NCBI GenBank assembly: GCA_025642075.2
Contig: JAODUO010001772.1
Span: forward strand, 26,486 to 90,485
Length of the DNA stretch: 64,000 nt
Direction of reading: 5' to 3'
DNA from: Ridgeia piscesae
Lineage: Eukaryota > Annelida > Polychaeta > Sabellida > Siboglinidae
Positions 34,595-45,469 of the stretch are shown here, in pieces. Position 1 is the stretch's first letter, and the number at the start of each line of letters is the position of its first letter. The position numbers and the translations under genes are program-made. The notes under the pieces are model-generated. The model was not told where the DNA came from, did no database searches, and saw only the letters and a program-made list of their open reading frames with translations.

Positions 34595-36868
34595 TTTGCT
34601 TAGCAGCTCAGCGTGGACAGGCGATATTAGACAAAATATGGACGAATATGGAGGAGGTGTACACCCCGCCTGTTACTATTTCCGAACTGGGGTCATCGGA
34701 CCATAACATGGTTTTGCTTAAACCTAAAGCGCAAAACTCAGTTGATACTGGATGCGTGACACGGTTAACCGTAAGGTGTATGGGGCCAAAAGAAAAAGCC
34801 ACATTCAGTATGGCTTTATCAGCCATCAAATGGGAACCCCTATTTAGGCTTGATTCATGTGCAGATCAGTATTCATATTATCAAACGGTTATTTGCAACC
34901 TGATGGAAATATGTCACAGACTGGTTCAGAGATTTAGTTCGTAAAAGACAGCGAGCTCACATGAGTGGTGATTTGAATCAAGCAAAAATATTGCGTAATA
35001 AGGTCAACCGAGCCGCTTCGAAACTTAAGTATAATTTTTACCAAACACAAATTGCAGCAATGCATGAATCGGGATCCCACGATTGGTGGAAGCATATGAA
35101 AACAATAATGGGACTTAAATCAAATGGCAAATCATGCATGCAAGGTCTAGCTAACAAAACAACGGATGGTGATTGTGGCTTACTGGCCAATACAATGAAT
35201 GATTTCTTTGTGTCTGTGAGTGACCATTTGCCTCGGTTAAATAAGAGTCACAAGGTGTTCGACGTTAACGAGGAACTGCCGGATCAGTATCTGATAAGCG
35301 TATGTACTACTTTTAAAGCCTTGGAGAGTGTTAAAGCCAACAAGGCTACTGGGCCTGCATGGGTGTTAAGAAATTATGCAAATGTTCTCGCCCCTCCATT
35401 AACTGCTATTTTTAACAATTCATTAAGAGAAGGTGTACACCCTATGGAATGGAAAATGGCCAATGTAATACCGTTGTCAAAAACAAGCTCCCCTGTGTCG
35501 ATTGAAAAAGACATTAGACCAATTTCACTAACTCCAATAGCTGCCAAGGTGTTTGAATCAATAATAATGAAATGGGTGGATGAAACAATTGAAGGTGAAA
35601 TTGATGCTAAGCAATTTGGGGGAATTAGCGGAACGTCCACAACAGACGTTCTTGTCGAACTGGTTCATATGTGGTATAAGGCGACAGATAAATTGAATTC
35701 TTATGTCAGAGTTGTAATGCTAGACTTTAGCAAAGCGTTTGATCTTATTAATCATCATTTGTTGCTAGATAAGCTACAGTCGTATGGGTTGCCCGCACAT
35801 ATTTTAAGATGGATGGCAACATTTCTATTAGACAGAGCTCAACGAGTAAAAATAGGAAATGAATATTCCCATTCTGGTCATCCCAATGGGGGAGTACCGC
35901 AAGGGACATTGTCTGGACCTAAATGTTTCCCTGTTTATATAAATGATTTAAGAACGACTGTTCCATTATATAAGTATGTAGATGACAGTACGTTATTTGA
36001 AATATGCGACAGAAATGATGTATCTGTTATACAAGAGTCGGTTGATATTGCTGCTAGATGGACAGAACAGAATGACATGAAAATTAATTCGGAAAAATCT
36101 AAAGAAATAATCATTAGTTTTGCACAAGATGGCAATTTCAGACGCACTATCCCGAATATAAAGATTGATGGGAGGGATATAGCACAAGTTTGCCATGCCA
36201 AACTATTAGGTGTGACCATTTCTCAGGATCTGACATGGAACAAACACGTGGATAATATTGTGAAAAAGGCTGGTAAACGCTTGTGCATGTTATATCAGTT
36301 AAAGCGTGCAGGGATTACCCAGAAAGATCTGGTCAGTGTATATGTTAGTGTGGTGAGACCAGTTCTAGAATATGCATGTCCTGTATGGCACACTAACTTG
36401 CCCCAATATTTGTCTGACAATATTGAAGTTATACAAAAAAGGGCACTAAAATGTATTTTTCCTGGATTGGGTTACGTGGAAATACTTAGACGTGTTAACC
36501 TGGATACGTTGAATGTAAGACGGGACAGCATTTGTCAAAAATATTTTGATAAAATTAAAATCGGCACACACAGATTAAATTATCTGCTGCCCGACAAAAG
36601 ACATATCAAATATAATGTTAGACAACAAAATGTGTACCCGTTACCAGTTACTAGAACGAATAGATTCCGTAACTCCTTTATACCGTGGGCTTTATACAAC
36701 TGTCAGTAAAAGGGCTATTAATATGGTATGATTTGCGGTATCAAATGTATTTCTATTGTATTTGTATGATGTTTTGATGAGTTAATTGTAACCTATTGTA
36801 ATGTCAATCCAACTCAGTTGAGTTGCTAATAAAACTTGTGTTATTATTATGAATAATGAAAATAATGA
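34595..36868 (+). mobile_element. CR1/Jockey-type LINE, 5'-truncated, inserted in repeat copy A
   Basis: Starts inside the endonuclease C-terminus (LDKIWTN, then ELGSSDHNMVLL with the SDH catalytic box, about 34690-34720). One frameshift near 34915-34930 separates this from the RT frame at 34961-36709. The 3' UTR has AATAAAA at about 36827 and ends in TTATTATTAT-like repeats. The left and right boundaries follow from comparison with the LINE-free copy at 40309-41400 and are approximate at the right end. Confidence 0.85.
34961..36709 (+). CDS. LINE reverse transcriptase ORF (582 residues, uninterrupted)
   Basis: RNA-dependent DNA polymerase part of a non-LTR retrotransposon ORF2. Landmarks: KDIRPISLTPIAAKVFE near residue 190, MLDFSKAFDLINH (catalytic D255), GGVPQGTLSGP (residues 310-320), KYVDDSTLFE (catalytic Y339-V340-D341-D342), LLGVTISQDLTWNKHV, the thumb segment VSVVRPVLEYACPVWHTNLP, and a C-terminal region ending FRNSFIPWALYN. 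The box reads YVDD instead of the commoner YADD/FADD. The coding frame really begins about 30 bases earlier (DLVRKRQRAH), without a Met. Full-length ORF2 would be longer by the endonuclease, so this copy is truncated, but it is the best-preserved RT in the window. Confidence 0.85.
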   Translation: MSGDLNQAKILRNKVNRAASKLKYNFYQTQIAAMHESGSHDWWKHMKTIMGLKSNGKSCMQGLANKTTDGDCGLLANTMNDFFVSVSDHLPRLNKSHKVFDVNEELPDQYLISVCTTFKALESVKANKATGPAWVLRNYANVLAPPLTAIFNNSLREGVHPMEWKMANVIPLSKTSSPVSIEKDIRPISLTPIAAKVFESIIMKWVDETIEGEIDAKQFGGISGTSTTDVLVELVHMWYKATDKLNSYVRVVMLDFSKAFDLINHHLLLDKLQSYGLPAHILRWMATFLLDRAQRVKIGNEYSHSGHPNGGVPQGTLSGPKCFPVYINDLRTTVPLYKYVDDSTLFEICDRNDVSVIQESVDIAARWTEQNDMKINSEKSKEIIISFAQDGNFRRTIPNIKIDGRDIAQVCHAKLLGVTISQDLTWNKHVDNIVKKAGKRLCMLYQLKRAGITQKDLVSVYVSVVRPVLEYACPVWHTNLPQYLSDNIEVIQKRALKCIFPGLGYVEILRRVNLDTLNVRRDSICQKYFDKIKIGTHRLNYLLPDKRHIKYNVRQQNVYPLPVTRTNRFRNSFIPWALYNCQ

Positions 36869-37490
36869 GTTGCCGTTATTCTCAGAGCTATGACGTCACA
36901 GCTCTGCGACGAAGAAGCAGTTACAAAAGAACATTTATTAGTTTCTACGCGTAGATAATTAGGAACTCATTATGTAGGGTTAATTATCGACAATAAACTG
37001 TCTATGAAGTGCAGTTGTGTGTTTGAAAAGCTTTTCCTAATAAACCACCGAAACAACAATATGGCATCTGTAGTCGATTGGGCGTCATTGCTCGGGAAAC
37101 TAAGAAGTTGCCGCTATTTGCGTAGCAGTGACGTCACAGGTCTTCTTCTACGAAATTTATAAGAAACGTGTTTACTAGTTTAGTGGGGCGTCACAGCAAA
37201 CCAACACGTGAAACATGATGAATGCGTAGACGTTTCACATTTTCAGAATGGCTGATTTGTAATACACTTCATAACGATTGTGTAAATAATGATAACAATA
37301 TGAAACGTGGTGAATATGTAAACTAATACGCATGCATGCATGAATTGAAATATTTGGCCATCTGAAATAATATCCTTGTAGGTCGCCAATTTGAAATAAA
37401 TTCAAAATGGCTTACATACAACGCAGCTTAAATGACATAACAATTATGTAATAGATGGCAACGACATGACACGAAGAGACTACTTAGATT
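36869..37490 (+). repeat. Direct-repeat copy A, right part
   Basis: Collinear with 40570-41400, including 'atgacgtcacagctctg', 'gataattaggaactc', 'attatcgacaataaactg' and 'tggcttacatacaacg'. It contains the empty site (37181-37192) for the MITE present at 40861-41112. Confidence 0.87.
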
Positions 37491-37835
37491 ATAGTGTAGA
37501 CTGGGAATCAGATGCCCAAAGTGAGATAGTGGTTGGTTTGACTTTACTTGGATATGGACTAAACGAAAATATGAGGTTACAAATTTGTAGACACCTGTAA
37601 GGCCCAAAATCCAAGATGGCCGCCGTCATCCATGGAAAATATAGAAAATGGCGTATCTCTGGAACTACTTGACCAACATCAATGATGTTAGACTCTATTG
37701 TAGGGTTTTCACACATGTCTGATAATGATTGGTTCTAAAATTTAGTTACAGAACTCAGAGCAGAGAGCGTCATAATGATGGGTAGAGGAGCTAAGTGACG
37801 CCCTGTCACACTTAAGCCTATCTACGATGTTATGG

Positions 37836-37960
37836 GTCCTGATAAGACAAGCAGTTGTACCAGGGTTTCATGCACTTACTGGTGCAGAGTGCAGACATCA
37901 CTGGACACAGGGAAAACAAAAACCTACCTACTTCAAGACGTTCGTGAAACATATTTTGAA
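37836..37960 (+). pseudogene. Fragment of a 'HALTGAD'-type repeat-associated protein
   Basis: The frame reads VVPGFHALTGAECRHHW, then GKQKPTYFKTFVKH. It resembles the 'LPALHALTGCDTT..F.GKGK...W..F' motif of uncharacterised, transposon-associated proteins common in cnidarians and molluscs. Only this short piece is present; the function is unknown. Confidence 0.4.
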
Positions 37961-38037
37961 TATTATGTGTTATAACTATTTTAACACACATATGGCTGGT
38001 ATAATTTCATTTTATTTTCATTAAAATAATGGCTGCA

Positions 38038-38530
38038 TTGGATTCATCATACTTCAAAACCTATCAAACGACTCCGAGTTCAAATTTCTATACCGTTTAT
38101 TGCCACCAAAGATATAGCGATTATGATTATTTTTTCAGTCTCAATATAAGTGAAACAACACAATTATTTTAAATCTACATGAAAAAGTCACAGGACGTAT
38201 ATTTGCTATATAATTGTATATACATTTTACGGTCATTTTAACGCAATTTTCGCTGGTACAGCTTTAGTTTAATTTCTTTCACCAAAAATAGTTTCATTGG
38301 ATTCCTCATACATCAATACATATAAAACGACTGCGAATTCAAGTTTGTATACCATTCATTGCCAAAGATACAGCGATTATAAGACTTTTGGTGACCGGTG
38401 GCGGCGATCTTGAATTTTCCCATGGAAAAGTGGACGAAAAAATGGAAACAGTTTTTTTCAGTCCTTTATGGTCAATATAAGTGAAAAACACAATTATTTA
38501 AAATCTATATGAAAAAGTCACAGAATGACA
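38038..38530. repeat. Tandem duplication, two units of about 255 bp
   Basis: Both units begin 'attggattc.tcatac.tcaa', pass through 'ttgccaaagatatagcgatta' and end 'catgaaaaagtcacag'. The second contains an extra ~60 bp. Confidence 0.8.
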
Positions 38531-38837
38531 CAATGACATATACTAGACTCGCTGTTCGCTGGTTTGTTGCTGATCAATGGACGCTCATCGGAAGCTAATC
38601 TCTAAACTATTAGGATGGTCGCTCTTCCATATTTAATTTTCCATATTTAATACACTCATGGCATATGTATCGTAAAGCAATGTTATACTAATGTTGCAAC
38701 ATTCTGCGTTTGTTTTATAATATTGCCGGTTGTCCATACACATCGTAGCTTAATTCACTCAAAAAGTAGCCCCAATCACAATCAACCCTGCATTAACCCA
38801 TTCTCAAAGTAATCCCACCACAGATACATGCACCTTG

Positions 38838-39160
38838 TGGAGAGCGGTGGTCGCGCGGTAGAGCGCCGGACTGTCAATCGAGGGGACGGTGGTTCAATCC
38901 CACCTACCGCCGTTTCGAAACTTAGGCAATTTCTTCACCCCACATTTGCCTGTGTCTTTCGGAAGAGACACTAAAAGCCGGTGGTCCCTTCTGTCAGGTG
39001 TCTATGCCAGGGGAAGTAAAAGATCCCACACAGGGGGTAAATGTGTAACCTGTAGTGGACTCACAAATTCTACAGAAGAACAACTCCTGCGTTAGCCCAA
39101 GTTTGGGCTGTTTGGAGGTAATCACCTAAGAACTAAGAACCTTGAACTGCGCAGCCCCCA
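38838..39160 (+). mobile_element. SINE family A with tRNA-like head
   Basis: The tRNA-like head at 38845-38912 has GGTGGTCGCGCGGTAGAGCG (box A region) and GGTTCAATCC (box B). The body includes 'tctttcggaagagac', 'aaaagccggt', 'tatgccaggggaagtaaaa' and 'cccacacagggggtaaatg', and recurs at 53244-53436. Confidence 0.8.
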
Positions 39161-39169
39161 TCCCATCTC

Positions 39170-39590
39170 ACTCACAGATAAATTGACTACCCAATTCCCA
39201 CAATACCCACAACCCTTACCCCACTCGCAATGTAGCCCTGTATATCTATTCCACTAACAGCATATTTCTCCGCCCCTATCCCACTCACAGAATACCCAAT
39301 AGCCCACTCACAGTGTAGTCCCTTTCACCAATCACAGTATAGCGATCTACCTCTACCCCACTCACAGATTACTCCCTACATCACCAACATAGTAAGACCC
39401 TACCATTAACGAACTCACATTGTAGCCCCATCACACTGACAGTGTAGACCCCTACACCAACCAATCACAGGGTAACCCCTTAAACATATCACACTCACAA
39501 TGTAACCCCACACTACTCACACACAGAGTAGTCCCTTACACCTATCACATTCACGGTAGCCCCGTAAACCACACACTCACAGCGCAGTGG
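39170..39590. repeat. Degenerate minisatellite of CCCACTCACA units
   Basis: Irregular units built on 'ccactcacaatgtagcccc' and 'ctacacc'. It is the reverse complement of the array at 32520-32880. Confidence 0.8.
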
Positions 39591-39830
39591 CTCAGGTGTA
39601 GAATTTCAGACTTTCGACTAAGAGAATCCGGGTTCAAATCCTGTGCAGCGGCGCTAAAACCAGAGGGCAAGTTTTTTAATCCCAATTTTCAACAGTTCAC
39701 TCAGCTATATAAATGAGTACATGGCTATAGACAGTGGTGGATGTGTGTAAGAGCACCCTTCGCGCATTAATTGTAGCATGTGGCTGGATGATTCCGAGAA
39801 CATTTGAAACGGACCGGTTATGTAATTTGC
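39585..39830 (+). mobile_element. SINE family B with tRNA-like head
   Basis: The head has GCAGTGGCTCAGG and GGTTCAAATCC. The body has 'cagttcactcagctatata', 'agacagtggtggat' and 'tggctggatg'. It is the inverted counterpart of 32245-32515. Confidence 0.8.
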
Positions 39831-40308
39831 TCTAATAGGGGAAATGTGGTTTCGTCTTGACACTTCCGGAGGATGTTGCTGATTGCGATAAGGTTAACTA
39901 ACATCGTACTACAACTGGTGCTCCTGTCCAAACCTCGCTACCGCGAGGTCATTAATTATCGTCATAGGTATTGAAAGGTCGTGGTCTACATTAAGGAGGT
40001 GCAGGGGGGTATTTTCATGTTCCCTGATTTGCAATATAGTTTCCTCGTGAAACGTGAACACCATCAGGTTCTTCATGGAATTGACAACAGGTGACTAAAA
40101 CTTTTCGTCGAGTTCTGCTCATATAATAGATATGTACCACCAAACTGCAAAAAAATAAACAAAACAAAATTAGCGTGAAAAAACCAATAGTTTCCCTGCG
40201 AAATGTAAAAAACGTTTTTTACACTGTGAATCATGATCCAAGACCCTCGTGGACCTCTTATATAACATTGTGCGAATGCTTACCAAACGTTGTGTCCTGT
40301 ATGCCTAG

Positions 40309-41400
40309 TTAAAACTGGTGCTTTCCGTACGAAGCAGTTGATGTAACTGCTCGGGTGGGTCGTGTGCTCCTACGTCGACAATCACATCATTACAACGACC
40401 ACTGACGCCACTGCTTTAGAATTACTAAAACAACCGCCGGTATGCACATCACAGCTGTGCGGCTACGAAGCCGTTAGGAAAGAATGTTAACTACCGATAG
40501 TTTTTTGATAGTTACATTTTTGTGGTATGCGTGAATACTTTAATGATATAGTACATCTACCTTTAAGCCACATGACGTCACAGCTCTGTAATGAAGAGGC
40601 AATTAGGAAAGACGATTGCTATGCGTAGATAATTAGGAACTCGTTATGTAGGTTTAATTATCGACAATAAACTGCCTATGAAATAGAGGTGTTGTGTATT
40701 CTAAAAGGTTTTCTTAATAAACCACTCGAACAACAGTTTCGCATTGATTGAGCGTCACTGCTCGCAAACTAAGAAGTAGCCGCTATTTGTGTAGCAGTGA
40801 CGTCACAGCTCTGAGACTATGAAACGTGTTAGAAATTGAGTTTACTAGTTTATGGGGCGGTGTGGTGGTCCCAGATTCGACCAGTCCCGGATTCGTACGA
40901 ATCTGGGACCGCGACGGTAGCGGTCCCAGATTCGTACCGAGTCAGGATTCGCCTTTGTTACTAACGTAGTTTCCGTTAGTAATACATCAAGTATTTAAAT
41001 AATATTGTTATCACGCACATCTTAAAATAAAAATGGATTAACGTATGCGCATATCGCATGCGCGATATGCGTTTAGACGAATCCTGGACTGGTCGAATCT
41101 GGGACCACCACAGCGACACAGCAAACCAACAGAGGAAACATGATAAACACGTAGACGTTTGACTTTTTCAGAATGGTTGACTTGTAACGACTGTGAAACG
41201 GAAGATAACAATATGAAACGTGGTGAATATGTAAACTAATATGAACGAATACTTTTGTTGAAATATTTGGCCACGTGAAAATATACCCTTATAGGTCGTC
41301 ATTTTGAAACTAAATCAAAATGGCTTACATACAACGTAGCTTAAATGGCATAACAATTATGTAATAGATGGCAACGACATAACACGAGGTGACTACGTAC
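40309..41400 (+). repeat. Direct-repeat copy B (LINE-free, MITE-containing)
   Basis: Collinear with 34319-34594 joined to 36890-37490. It lacks the LINE but carries a MITE at 40861-41112. From 41400 to 41755 nothing is recognised. Confidence 0.87.
40861..41112. mobile_element. 252-bp MITE-like element with 35-bp inverted ends
   Basis: The ends TGTGGTGGTCCCAGATTCG and its inverted partner match over 35 bp with one mismatch. Absent from the paralogous site at 37181-37192. GCG occurs on both sides of the insertion but once in the empty site, suggesting a 3-bp target duplication. Internal inverted blocks (around GGTCCCAGATTCGTAC) can also pair. No ORF. Confidence 0.88.
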
Positions 41401-41754
41401 AATAATACTAATGAATCCTTTTCAGATATTTCACCGTCAGAAACTATACCCGTATATTATAAAATCCAAATTTCTTATATACAAGAGATCCTGTGCGCAT
41501 AGCTGGTTCTGTCTAAATCTTCGAACCATGAGACAAGTTGTTTGCCAGATCATATAGATACAGGAAATGCAGTCCCCTTAGGTTTTGTTATCAACCATGA
41601 CGCCCATTTAAATTGGTAAATACATAATACGTGTCCAGTCAAAACATCCACATCAAAACATCAAGTATACCTTTACTACACACTATTCTCTTGTGTGATA
41701 TGATGATAATTTTAAGGTAAACGGTATATTATTACCCAGTCATTGGAGCAGCTC

Positions 41755-41990
41755 AAAGAGCGTCACACTTTATTCCAAGACAGACCTATTCAATCAAACA
41801 CATATCTACTTCTTTGGGAAGTATCCCGCAACGCTGCAATTAATCCCCGAAAGCTCCTCGTACAAAATATCCACCACTGCCTATAGTCAATTCTTAACCC
41901 ATACAGCTGAGTGAATTGGAGCAATAGTGAAAACATTTACTTAGGGTTTCAAACTGCAGCGCAGCATTCGAACCTGTGTCGTAGTCGACA
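41755..41990 (-). mobile_element. SINE family B copy
   Basis: The body matches family B on the minus strand ('acagctgagtgaattggagcaat', 'gggaagtatcccgcaacgctgcaatta', 'aagacagacctattcaatc'). Confidence 0.75.
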
Positions 41991-42008
41991 CACCGATGGG
42001 GTCTTTTG

Positions 42009-42200
42009 TCATATTGTCATACACGAAATACACTCGTTTGTGTGCATTATTTGAGTAACAAGATGTTGTTCAGATGAACGCGTGCGTCCTGGACTCTGTC
42101 TCTTTAGCAGGTTTGCCAGATACAGGGGAACCATCCCATTCATACACCGGTACACATGGAGAAGTATTTTATACTCGATGCGGCATTTAACTGGAGTCAT
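42009..42200 (-). mobile_element. LINE C-terminal fragment
   Basis: The frame reads TPVKCRIEYKILLHVYRCMNG, then MVPLYLANLL, the familiar 'LPV..RI.YKILL.TYK.LNG.AP.YL..LL' segment of CR1/L2-type RTs. Confidence 0.65.
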
Positions 42201-42480
42201 AGAAACGAGTCAAATACAGGAACACTTGTTTTACTTACGAAGGCTTTGTAACCTTCATAATAAGTGTTAGCCCCAATAGTTCTTTTGTTCAGCCTCCATA
42301 TGGTTTGTTGAGGAGCATTATCAAAATTTTACACGAACATTTGTTGAAAATCCCTCTCCCCTGTTGCTATGCTACTGTACTGAAATTCTTTGTTACAAGT
42401 GGTTTAAAACACCGCAGCCAGAGTGTTATGTAAAATTGGTTCTTTGTCAGCAATTTTTTTATTAAATACAAGATATATGT

Positions 42481-42717
42481 ATGGTGACGTTTAATTATAT
42501 ACACGGTCATGAACCAGAATACATATTGGAACTGATGCTTCATAGTACAATCAATTGTGAATTACGATCAAAGAATAGCCTACACCTATCGTGCACAGAA
42601 CAATGGAAAACTCTGGGAAATCGGGCATTTAAAGTTGTTGCACCGAAATTATGGAACTCCTTACAAAGATGTGAGCAGCTGCAACACTGTAAATGTTTTC
42701 TAGACTCACTATTTTAA
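42481..42717 (+). mobile_element. LINE C-terminal fragment
   Basis: The frame includes HGHEPEYILELM, LRSKNSLHL and LGNRAFKVVAPKLWNSL, ending CFLDSLF. This is the C-terminal tail motif of CR1-type RTs, opposite in orientation to the fragment at 42009-42200. Confidence 0.65.
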
Positions 42718-42789
42718 AGGAACTAGTAACCGAAAGAAAATGCTAAAATATTTATTTAATTCTTAGATCGTTAACTGTTTAGAAAGTAT

Positions 42790-42920
42790 TTAAGGAGATT
42801 TACTGAGCGTTTCTGGGGGATGACATTTTGGGCATTTAGTTTGTTTTGTCAAAATAAAACAAGCTCCACCCACTGAGGTGCGAAATGCGCACAGGCCGAA
42901 ACTGCACGGTGATCTGACCT
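42790..42920. repeat. Dispersed direct repeat, copy 1 (partner 48462-48596)
   Basis: Shares 'gggatgacattttgggcattta', 'acaagctccacccactgag' and 'cgaaactgcacggtgatctg' with 48462-48596. The following stretch 42930-43978 shows no gene. Confidence 0.85.
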
Positions 42921-43976
42921 AATTAACACAACGACCATTACAGCCGTCAAACGTCTCCCCACACATATACTGTACATATATACTGTACGTATGTACACAT
43001 GAGGCTTTAAAGTTGCATTCTGACATAATTTCCCATTTTTAATGCATTTACGAAAAGTCAATGTACACCATGACCGATATTTGCTTATTAGTATACTTCC
43101 TACCACATGTCTCACTTTGTGATTTTATACGTTATTTGAACAAATATAAGTTTGCGACAAACAACGACTCTGTAGTTTCCGAAGAGTTGATCTATTTTTA
43201 ACATCGGAACTCTCCGGTCAACGAATGTAAACGATGTCGCAAACAATGTCGTAAATAATACGCGCACGTGTTACCAATGATAAACACGCAGATACGTAAA
43301 CAAATTAGATGCGTGGATGGTAAAGTCTGCTTTTGATTAAATATAAACACTGACATAATATCTAAATGTATACATAGTTATTTTGTAAACACATATGATT
43401 TGTTGTTTATACCAATCTTATTTTTATAATAAACTTACTTGCCAGTCAATGCGTAGCCTGCGCGGCCACGACACTGTCACTGACTGATTTGACGACTGGC
43501 ACTGCAAGTGCAAGACATGGTGATGAATGCCGTCGGAGGAACAATTTATGTAACTAAGATATTTCATAATCTATATTAGATAATTACAACAAACTCTGCT
43601 AACGTCATAATCCATTCCAATACATTCGCCATTAAAAAAAGTAAAAGGGTTGAAAATGGGTTGCAAAGCCAATCATTTAATTTTTAAATTTTATATTTTC
43701 AATTATGCAAACACTCTGTTTCCAGAACATGAATCAGATGTGGTAGAGTTGCAAAAAAACACACAGATAAGATTATAAAGCCCAGAACTAGGTTAAGCAT
43801 TGGCAATATATGTTGGTATCCATTTGTTGGGCTCGAGTAATCTGCCAAGTCCCATTATTCTTCTGCGTTCATACGTTAATTTGGTTTGGTAGAAAGATGG
43901 AAGACAAGGAAATGGATGGTGATTAATCATTCCAAACAACATGAATGTTCAACATACAAGCACATGTGTGGATGCG

Positions 43977-43978
<2 letters not shown>

Positions 43979-44044
<66 letters not shown>

Positions 44045-44059
44045 ACACACACACACACT
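43979..44059. repeat. (CA)n microsatellite
   Basis: About 80 bp of CA repeat with one interruption. Confidence 0.96.
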
Positions 44060-44342
44060 TTAGTTGTTTATAAAATTAGTTTACCCGTTTCTGTGCATGA
44101 TTTTTAACTTTGCACAGGCCTAACTGTTGTTCTTGCATGTGGCACAACACATTCTTCTAGCTAGATAACAGATTTTGTGCAGGTAGTCAATTACAATTGT
44201 CAATACCCAATAACACTTTCATTTCACATGGTTGGTTTTCTGCTGGGCAAAAATAGGGCAGACAGTTGTGGTCACTGCCAGGGTTGAAAAGTGCGACAAT
44301 AGAGAATACATATCATGGATAGGCAAATTTGTCATTTTTATA

Positions 44343-44343
<1 letters not shown>

Positions 44344-44408
<65 letters not shown>
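44344..44408. repeat. (TA)n microsatellite
   Basis: Pure TA repeat. Its left flank 'ttttatagaatat' recurs near 44607-44619. Confidence 0.95.
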
Positions 44409-44410
<2 letters not shown>

Positions 44411-44658
44411 TTATACTGTTAAATCAAATGACAATATGTTTGCACACTGGTGACATTAAAACCGACAAGTCTGGAAATAGAGGTGCTTACGGCCAAGGTT
44501 AGTTTTCTGCCAGGCTGAAAGGTATGTCTGCCGTGCCAGTGCAGAAATAGGGCAGACAATATTTCTGCCTGGCAGAAACGACAATAATACATGCCACCGA
44601 TAGCATTTTATAGAATATGTTGTCTGTCTTTTTCTTTACCTGTCTACATAACCAGCTG

Positions 44659-44661
<3 letters not shown>

Positions 44662-44711
<50 letters not shown>
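44662..44711. repeat. (TA)n microsatellite
   Basis: Pure TA repeat following 'agctgttcta'. Confidence 0.95.
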
Positions 44712-44715
<4 letters not shown>

Positions 44716-44739
44716 CATATTGATGATTTTAAAGCCACA

Positions 44740-45090
44740 AAGACTTCCCCTCAAGGGGCATACTTTCCCGGTCAGAAACCTCTATCCACAGTTAGAGGTA
44801 AAGGCCATAATCTATTGTTTATTAAACTAGGCCAGCAGATCCATAACAAAATGCCTATGCTCTCCTCAGAACAGACAATGCTAATGACTGTTAGGATTTT
44901 GTGAAGAAATGTGACAACTCAACTAAAGACAGTCTGGACATTACTGTGGCCTAGTGACAGTTTTGAGCCTGACTAAAAACCTGTGGTCACAATCAGGTGC
45001 TAATCCAACCTATGTCTCTGTGCAAACAAAAGTTGTAGCCTTTCTCAGAACCCATAAGTGTATTCTTCAGTAATTAGCACTGTTGATTAA
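44740..45090. mobile_element. Diverged relative of the inner hAT-like element
   Basis: Matches the core of the inner element (about 17300-17600): 'agaggtaaaggcc.taat.tattgttt', 'ccataa.aaaatgcctatg', 'tgagcctgactaaa', 'gtgcaaacaaaagttgt' and 'ttcttcagtaattagcactgttg'. The ends are not recognisable. Confidence 0.7.
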
Positions 45091-45314
45091 AACAGTTGGT
45101 ATCAATGGGTATTTTGAAGGTTGAAAACAATCGGTATGGTGAAAGGTGATTTGCGGTGAAGGTAACCAGTTTGGGCAGACAGGTATATCGATATTAACAA
45201 AAACAGTACAATTAAATTTTGGGAGTTTCTGCAGAAACTAGAATGGAACGGTACTTCCGCCGCCCAAATAGAAAGTATGTAGCAAAAGAATAGATAATGG
45301 TAAAAGTAAATTCT

Positions 45315-45460
45315 TATATAGCACAGTAGCCAGTCCTCAGGACTATTCAAAACACTTAACACTACCTCCCTGACAGACCTGTTCAATCAAACGCTATCTC
45401 AACTTCTCTAGGAAGCATCCAGCCACACTGCAATTAGTGTGCGAAGGCTGCTCATACAAA
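45315..45460 (-). mobile_element. SINE family B fragment
   Basis: Minus-strand match to the 3' half of family B ('ccctgacagacctgttcaatc', 'aggaagcatccagccacactgcaatta'). Confidence 0.7.
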
Positions 45461-45469
45461 CATATATAA

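Larger units (their letters stand above)
38565..40215 (+). repeat. Right arm of a large inverted repeat
   Basis: Inverted partner of 31765-33060. It is longer because it contains a SINE A copy (38838-39160) that is absent from the left arm. Confidence 0.85.

Noticed and set aside
38845..38912. Possible tRNA gene
   Set aside because: Box A and B-like sequences are present, but the cloverleaf is poor and the sequence continues into a SINE body that recurs at 53244.
39170..39590. CRISPR-like array (CCCACTCACA units)
   Set aside because: The units are irregular in length and sequence, there are no constant spacers, and the DNA is eukaryotic. It is a degenerate minisatellite.
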